From Clostridia bacterium (GTDB lineage Bacteria > Bacillota > Clostridia > TANB77 > CAG-508): a stretch of DNA of 44,221 nucleotides. Positions within the stretch are counted from its first letter, which is position 1; every line of letters begins with the position of its first letter. The stretch is taken from NCBI GenBank assembly GCA_022797635.1, contig JAAWKZ010000007.1, forward strand, positions 1-44,221, given 5' to 3'. Made by a program: the position numbers and the translations under genes. Of the stretch, positions 40,172 to 44,221 are shown piece by piece. Under the pieces are notes generated by a model. That model worked only from the letters and a program-made list of their open reading frames with translations. It made no database searches and was not told the DNA's origin.

Positions 40172-40201
40172 AAAAAAGAAGGTTTATCAACCTTCTTTTT
40201 T
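40172..40201 (+). terminator. Terminator of the tRNA operon
   Basis: A 13-bp perfect stem AAAAAAGAAGGTT / AACCTTCTTTTTT with a 4-nt loop and trailing T. It lies 4 nt after the tRNA-Gln CCA. It may also serve the convergent sortase gene ending at 40228. Confidence 0.88.
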
Positions 40202-40227
40202 TGTATCTTATTCATTTTTAATTTTAT

Positions 40228-40923
40228 TTATGTTTCTTCTGCCCAAAGAATTAATCTTTGTTTAGAATCGTCTGTACAAGTTGATAATGTAATTTCTCTC
40301 TTTCCCTTTGTATCTCTTAACATATAGTCTGCATCACTTGTCGATGTCTGATATTTTTTTGTAATCTTATATGTAATCTTCTTACCAGATAAATCTGTCA
40401 AATAGATTTTATCTCCTTTTTCTAATTTTTTGTTATTAGAGAAAAAAGTTCCATTTCTATAGTTATGTCCTATGATAAGTGTATTACCTACTTGATTTAC
40501 CCCTGGTCCACTTAAAACTGCTACTGCTACTTCAATAGCACTATCTGTTGCCGTCTCCAAAACAGGACAGTTTAGCTTTATTTTTGGAATTTCAATTTTT
40601 CCTACCATGTTGAAACCTTTATATTTTGGTTTGCTTGAAGTAGTTCCTCCATTACCACCATTATTTGTATTGGTAACAGTATTATTGACATCAATGTCTG
40701 GATCTACTAAATCTACTGCATTATTTTCTTCATTATTATTTGGATTTTTAGCAATTGTATTATTAATATATCCATCAAATTGGTCTACTCCTGCACCCAC
40801 ATCACTTTCTGTCATATACGCTTTATACCAATTAATTCCAACAAAAATTAGAATTCCTAAAATGGCAACAATTGCAATAACTAATAATGTTGTTAACATT
40901 TTACTATATTTACTATTAAACAT
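40228..40923 (-). CDS. Sortase-family transpeptidase
   Basis: 231 residues. One N-terminal membrane helix (about residues 10-32), an Asn-rich linker (about 48-98) and a C-terminal sortase barrel. The catalytic His lies in IIGHNYRNGTFF, the catalytic Cys in ITLSTCTDD (near 216) and the Arg in KQRLILWAEE, matching the TLxTC-x-RLIL signature. Sortases cut a sorting motif in surface proteins and join them to peptidoglycan or pilin subunits. No LPxTG-type substrate is seen in this window, so its targets are elsewhere or of a different motif. It has an extended -10 (TGG-TATAAT at 40971-40966) and AAAGGAGG, so it is probably its own transcription unit. Confidence 0.9.
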   Translation of the reverse strand: MFNSKYSKMLTTLLVIAIVAILGILIFVGINWYKAYMTESDVGAGVDQFDGYINNTIAKNPNNNEENNAVDLVDPDIDVNNTVTNTNNGGNGGTTSSKPKYKGFNMVGKIEIPKIKLNCPVLETATDSAIEVAVAVLSGPGVNQVGNTLIIGHNYRNGTFFSNNKKLEKGDKIYLTDLSGKKITYKITKKYQTSTSDADYMLRDTKGKREITLSTCTDDSKQRLILWAEET

Positions 40924-41021
40924 TTGTCTTCCTCCTTTATATAGAATCTCCCATATCTAACATCTATTATACCACATTCTTCGAAGTTTTTCTATATTTT
41001 TTAGGTAAGTTTATCATTCGT

Positions 41022-41369
41022 CTATCCTGCAATCTTAGGTCCCATTTTTCTTCCAGCAAGTAAATGAAAGTGCAAATGCATTACTTCTTGTCCCGAATCT
41101 GGTCCACAATTAGAAATAATTCGAAATCCCTTTTCATCTACTCCTAATTGCTTTGATACCTTTTGCATTGCTTCTACTATTTTTCCCATCAATTTGCTAT
41201 CTTCTGGTGCAACTTTCATTAAATTTGTAATATGTTTTTTAGGAATGATTAATATATGAATTGGCGCTGTTGGTTGAATATCTTTAAAAGCTAAAATTTC
41301 ATCATCTTCATATACTTTCTCTGAAGGAATTTCTCCTTTAATAATTTTACAAAAAATACAATCTTCCAT
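41022..41369 (-). CDS. HIT-family nucleotide-binding hydrolase
   Basis: 115 residues, the size of the Hint branch. CIFCKIIKGEIPSEKVYED at the N-terminus, PTAPIHILIIPKKHI in the middle, and the histidine triad motif HLHFHLLAGRKMG near the end. Hint proteins hydrolyse nucleoside phosphoramidates such as AMP-lysine or aminoacyl-adenylates. It follows alaS, a neighbour that fits, because Hint enzymes act on aminoacyl-AMP by-products. The spacer between alaS and this gene is a degraded copy of the large repeat element. All three His are intact. Confidence 0.95.
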   Translation of the reverse strand: MEDCIFCKIIKGEIPSEKVYEDDEILAFKDIQPTAPIHILIIPKKHITNLMKVAPEDSKLMGKIVEAMQKVSKQLGVDEKGFRIISNCGPDSGQEVMHLHFHLLAGRKMGPKIAG

Positions 41370-41390
41370 TTTCTACACTCCTTTTAAGGT

Positions 41391-41460
41391 TCGCAATTTC
41401 ACATACGTTCAATTGCATAAGTTATCTGTAGCTTGCTTTGCTTCGCACAGCTAACTTAAC
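41391..41460. repeat. Degraded copy of the repeat core, copy 8 (overlaps the alaS 3' end)
   Basis: Read on the minus strand, GTTAAGTTAGCTGTG, GAAGCAAAGCAAGCTACAG and ATAACTTATGCAATTGAACG align with the core of the 115-bp elements at roughly 75-80 percent. The terminal TGTC/GGGAC parts are missing. The alaS stop codon TAG (41451-41453) lies inside the repeat (GTTAAG-TTAG), so the last residues of AlaRS are encoded by it. Confidence 0.75.
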
Positions 41461-43205
41461 ACCGCCTTAATTCTTCTAACTCCTGCTGAACTCGCTTCTT
41501 CTTTTTTAATTGTGAAATGACCAAGTTCTGCAGTATGTGTTACATGAGGACCTCCACAAATTTCTTTTGATACCTCTCCTATTATATATACTGTAACTTC
41601 ATCTGGATACTTTTCAATAAACATACACTCTGCACCAGAAGCTACAGCTTCTTCTTTTTTCATCGTTTCAATTGTAACAGGTAAGTCTTGTTTTATCCAT
41701 TCATTTACTAAATCTTCTACTTTTTGTTTTTCTTCGTCTGTTAATTTATGGTCACAGCTAAAGTCAAATCTCATTCTTTCAGTTGTAATATTAGAACCTT
41801 TTTGGTGGATATCCTGACTTACAACTACTTTTAGTGCCGCATTTAAAAGATGCGTTGCTGTATGGTATTTAGTCGTTTGTTCATTTTGTTCTGCTAAGCC
41901 CCCTTTAAATTTTTGCTCACTTCCTTGTCTTGATTTTTCCTGATGCTCTTTAAAGAGTTTATCAAATTCTGTCATCTCTATTTCAAAACCTTGCTCTTTT
42001 GCTAAGTCTTGTGTAACCTCTGGTGGAAAACCATAAGTTTCATATAGTTTGAATATAGTATGCCCATCAATGACTGTTTTATCCTCTTGTTTTAGTTTGG
42101 TAACAACTTTATTAAATTCTCTCTCCCCATTAGATAATGTTTTTACAAACTTGTCTTTTTCAGCTACTATAACTTCTTTTATAGTTTCTTTTTTCTCTGC
42201 TAAATCTGGATATAATTCTTTTAATGTTTCTACATATAGTTCGATTAATGTTGGAAGTTCATTTAACTCAATTTGTAATTTGTTTAAATGTCTTGTCATT
42301 CTTCTAATTAGTCTTCTTAGAACATAACCTCTATCAATATTACTTGGTCTTCCTCCATCTGCAATTATCATCATACTTGAACGCAAGTGCTCTGCTACAA
42401 TTCTTCTACTTTCTATATAGTCTACTTCTGCTAATTCTTTCAATTTTTCCATCACTGGTAAGAATAGTTCAATGTCAAAAGGAGTCTCTTTTCCTTGTAA
42501 TAGCATTGCCATTCTTTCCAGTCCAAGACCAGTATCTACATTTTGTTGTTTTAGTTTAGAAATAGATCCATCTTTTGCTTTATAGAATTCCATAAATACA
42601 TTATTCCAAATTTCCACATATTTACCACAGTCACAATCTGGTCCACAGTTTGGAGAGCAAGCTGGTCTTCCTGTATCTAAGAACATTTCTGTATCTGGTC
42701 CACAAGGTCCTTCTTCTCCTGCTATCCACCAGTTATTGTCTTTTCCATAAAAGTAGATTCTTTCTTCTGGAATTCCTGCTTTTTTCCATGCTTCAGCAGC
42801 TACTGTATCTCTTGGCGCATCTTCATCTCCTGCAAAACAAGTAACTGATAATTTACTTGGATCAATGCCTAATTCCTTTGTTAAAAATTCATAGGACATC
42901 GCAATTGCTTCTTCTTTGAAGTAATCTCCTAAAGACCAATTTCCAAGCATCTCAAAATAAGTAAGATGGCGATTGTCTCCTACTTCATCAATGTCATTTG
43001 TTCTAATACATTTTTGGTAATCTGTAAGTCTAGTTCCTTCTGGGTGCTTTTCTCCTAAAAGATAAGGTACTAATGGTTGCATCCCTGCTGTTGTAAATAA
43101 TACAGATGGGTCATTTTCTGGAATTAATGGTGCGCTTGGAATCACTTTGTGTCCATGATTTTTAAAAAAGTTTAAATATTTGTTTCTTATTTCTATTGCT
43201 TTCAT
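41451..43205 (-). CDS. alaS: Short alanyl-tRNA synthetase lacking the C-Ala domain
   Basis: 584 residues from ATG 43203-43205 (MKAIEIRNKYLNFF), with GAGGAG 9 nt upstream; an earlier TTG at 43229 is less likely. Typical AlaRS is about 870 residues. The class II catalytic core (FTTAGMQPLVPYLLGEKHP, RHLTYFEMLGNWSLGD, GGDRP-type motifs), the tRNA-recognition part and the editing domain (HTATHLL, CGGPHVTHTAELG) are present. The protein ends at SSAGVRRIKAVLS, where normal enzymes continue with the coiled coil and C-Ala. A Cys-rich insert ACSPNCGPDCDCGKY is a possible zinc site. Because its stop lies in repeat copy 8, the C-terminus may have been set by the repeat, though naturally short AlaRS exist in some bacteria. 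Mischarging repair should still work. Confidence 0.88.
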   Translation of the reverse strand: MKAIEIRNKYLNFFKNHGHKVIPSAPLIPENDPSVLFTTAGMQPLVPYLLGEKHPEGTRLTDYQKCIRTNDIDEVGDNRHLTYFEMLGNWSLGDYFKEEAIAMSYEFLTKELGIDPSKLSVTCFAGDEDAPRDTVAAEAWKKAGIPEERIYFYGKDNNWWIAGEEGPCGPDTEMFLDTGRPACSPNCGPDCDCGKYVEIWNNVFMEFYKAKDGSISKLKQQNVDTGLGLERMAMLLQGKETPFDIELFLPVMEKLKELAEVDYIESRRIVAEHLRSSMMIIADGGRPSNIDRGYVLRRLIRRMTRHLNKLQIELNELPTLIELYVETLKELYPDLAEKKETIKEVIVAEKDKFVKTLSNGEREFNKVVTKLKQEDKTVIDGHTIFKLYETYGFPPEVTQDLAKEQGFEIEMTEFDKLFKEHQEKSRQGSEQKFKGGLAEQNEQTTKYHTATHLLNAALKVVVSQDIHQKGSNITTERMRFDFSCDHKLTDEEKQKVEDLVNEWIKQDLPVTIETMKKEEAVASGAECMFIEKYPDEVTVYIIGEVSKEICGGPHVTHTAELGHFTIKKEEASSAGVRRIKAVLS

Positions 43206-43263
43206 AGTTCTTTTCTCCTCTTTTAGCAAAGCTATTTTGCTGTTTTGACATAATCTGGTTAAA

Positions 43264-43292
43264 ATTATATACTATGAATTGCTAGAAATCAA
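43264..43292 (-). promoter_or_regulatory. Promoter of alaS
   Basis: On the minus strand TTGATT (43292-43287), 17 nt, TATAAT (43269-43264), about 59 nt before the alaS start codon. No T-box leader is seen; the 5' leader is too short. A small hairpin AGCAAA/TTTGCT lies between promoter and ribosome-binding site. Confidence 0.7.
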
Positions 43293-43324
43293 GATTTATG
43301 AAAATAAATCTCATAATATATCAT

Positions 43325-43375
43325 TAAAAAACTTCCTTATGATATTTTTTATTTTATCATAAAGAAGTCTTTTTT
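43325..43375 (-). terminator. Terminator between the DUF6273 protein gene and alaS
   Basis: On the minus strand a ~14-bp stem (GACTTCTTTATGATA with TATCATAAGGAAGT, one G-T pair) is followed by six T. It lies about 48 nt past the stop codon at 43423. Confidence 0.85.
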
Positions 43376-43422
43376 CAATATATTTTCAGATTACACAAAA
43401 TATTGCACATATACTATACCAT

Positions 43423-44221
43423 TTAAATACAAAATCCTGGTGCCACACCAGCAGTGTCGTTTGCAAATGCGATTCCGTCTTGTTGACCAGCCATAACGCA
43501 AAAATATTGATTAGTCAAGTAATATGGCGAACGAAGCCACCATTTCGCGGTCCCTCCTGAAGCAGATGGATACTTTACAGTACAATTACTTGATTTGTTC
43601 CATATTGGATTCATTGATTTATAGTATTGATACCTTGCTCCCTCTGATGTAATTGTATAGCCATATGCTCCACTTTGATATCCATTACTCCATACTTCAC
43701 TTGCTGCTAGTAGCCATAGGTAATCATTACATATTGTTACACTTCCTGCCTTATTATATGTTGCAATATACCTTTTCTTCACTTGTTTGATATACGCCCT
43801 ATTACTTAAATTTACTCCTAGTCCTCCAATTGTATTTCCACTTCCATTTAAATCTCTTCTCATTTGAGTATTTGCCCAACCTCCAGAATTTGTTTTACTG
43901 GAGTTCATCTGCTTAAAGCTAGTTCCTGTCATATAATCAAAAAATTCAAAACTAATACTTGCTTTTGAGTGGTTTCCTCCATAGACTCCAGTATCTACTA
44001 AATCATCATGCTTAAAACCTAATACTCTTACTCTTTTCTCTGTCGTACCATATTTTACTTTATAAATTCCTCCAACACTTATTGTTTTACTTTCTCCATC
44101 TATAGTCATTGTTGCCTGTGTTGAACTATTGGTAATACTATTATCATTTGCTATCTCTTTTGCCATTTCATTTATTTCATTCCACATTATTGTATTTTCA
44201 TCCATTACTGTTATACTACAT
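43423..44221 (-). CDS. DUF6273-type surface protein, N-terminus cut off by window
   Basis: The frame is open to the window edge; at least 265 residues, with the true start outside. The body matches DUF6273-like proteins of Clostridia: ISVGGIYKVKYG, WANTQMRRDLNG, DYLWLLAASEVW, YQYYKSMNP, KWWLRSPYYLTNQYFCVM and the end GVAPGFCI. These domains often follow a prepilin-like N-terminal helix in gut Clostridia, as in the pilin-like protein at 13064-14587, although that part is not visible here. The function is unknown; it is probably exported and surface-exposed. A terminator follows the stop. Confidence 0.8.
   Translation of the reverse strand, partial: CSITVMDENTIMWNEINEMAKEIANDNSITNSSTQATMTIDGESKTISVGGIYKVKYGTTEKRVRVLGFKHDDLVDTGVYGGNHSKASISFEFFDYMTGTSFKQMNSSKTNSGGWANTQMRRDLNGSGNTIGGLGVNLSNRAYIKQVKKRYIATYNKAGSVTICNDYLWLLAASEVWSNGYQSGAYGYTITSEGARYQYYKSMNPIWNKSSNCTVKYPSASGGTAKWWLRSPYYLTNQYFCVMAGQQDGIAFANDTAGVAPGFCI

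Noticed and set aside
40012..40215. Minus-strand open frame across the two tRNA genes
   Set aside because: It is the antisense of tRNA-His and tRNA-Gln; its WVDSNYR and VEDGTRTHDL strings are well-known artefacts of translating tRNA genes backwards.
43206..43320. Possible T-box riboswitch in front of alaS
   Set aside because: A good promoter lies only about 59 nt before the start codon, so there is no room for a T-box leader, and no T-box sequence is seen.

Overview
The window is AT-rich, densely packed DNA from a Gram-positive bacterium of the Bacillota, most likely a gut-type member of the Clostridia. This rests on the gene set (rimP-nusA-ylxR-ylxQ-infB-rbfA-nrnA-truB, disA-radA, divIVA/sepF, a sortase, rubrerythrin, a Wzz/BY-kinase fusion), strong AGGAGG ribosome-binding sites, frequent TTG/GTG starts and sigma-A-like promoters. 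No rRNA, CRISPR array, prophage or classical insertion sequence is visible. Almost all genes lie on the minus strand.

Layout, left to right. 1-3.9 kb: surface-polysaccharide genes (an LCP ligase cut by the window edge and a fused Wzz/BY-kinase with a very long coiled-coil tail). 4.0-4.6 kb: rubrerythrin on the plus strand. 4.6-13.0 kb: a translation/RNA operon from a promoter near 13.0 kb, rimP-nusA-rnpM-ylxQ-infB-rbfA-nrnA-truB. 13.1-17.1 kb: a pilin-like surface protein and the divergent mutS2. 17.1-20.4 kb: cyclophilin, disA and a radA whose zinc-finger start is in a different reading frame. 20.5-21.3 kb: a REP-associated (Y1-type) tyrosine transposase. 21.5-26.9 kb: a small membrane protein, a GH15 glucoamylase-like enzyme, a beta-CASP RNase-like protein and an APH-type kinase. 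27-38.6 kb: ftsK, rsmD, divIVA, sepF, an HlyD-like protein, miaA and mutL with several unknowns. 38.8-39.8 kb: four very small genes, two of them Cys/Gly-rich. 40-40.2 kb: tRNA-His and tRNA-Gln. 40.2-44.2 kb: sortase, a HIT protein, a short alaS and a DUF6273-type surface protein cut by the window edge. Once the small genes are counted, no stretch over about 300 bases is without a gene.

The most striking signal is a family of short inverted-repeat elements with ends of the form TGTC-nnnn-GGGGAC. At least eight loci carry them, in two size classes; the larger has a conserved ~75 bp core. They fill spacers inside operons: one end lies directly at the stop codon of the upstream gene (0 nt for four genes), and the other lies exactly 13 nt before the start codon in all five cases where a gene follows closely (nrnA, rbfA, rimP, radA, GH15). 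Copies flank the transposase gene on both sides. This looks like a REP/RAYT-type system whose elements occupy the space between stop codon and Shine-Dalgarno sequence. A degenerate copy supplies the stop codon of alaS, whose product ends straight after its editing domain.

Other points of note are the split radA reading frame, an Asn/Gln-rich tandem-repeat region in IF-2, an 11-residue repeat coiled coil attached to the BY-kinase, and the unusual Lys/Glu tail of NusA.
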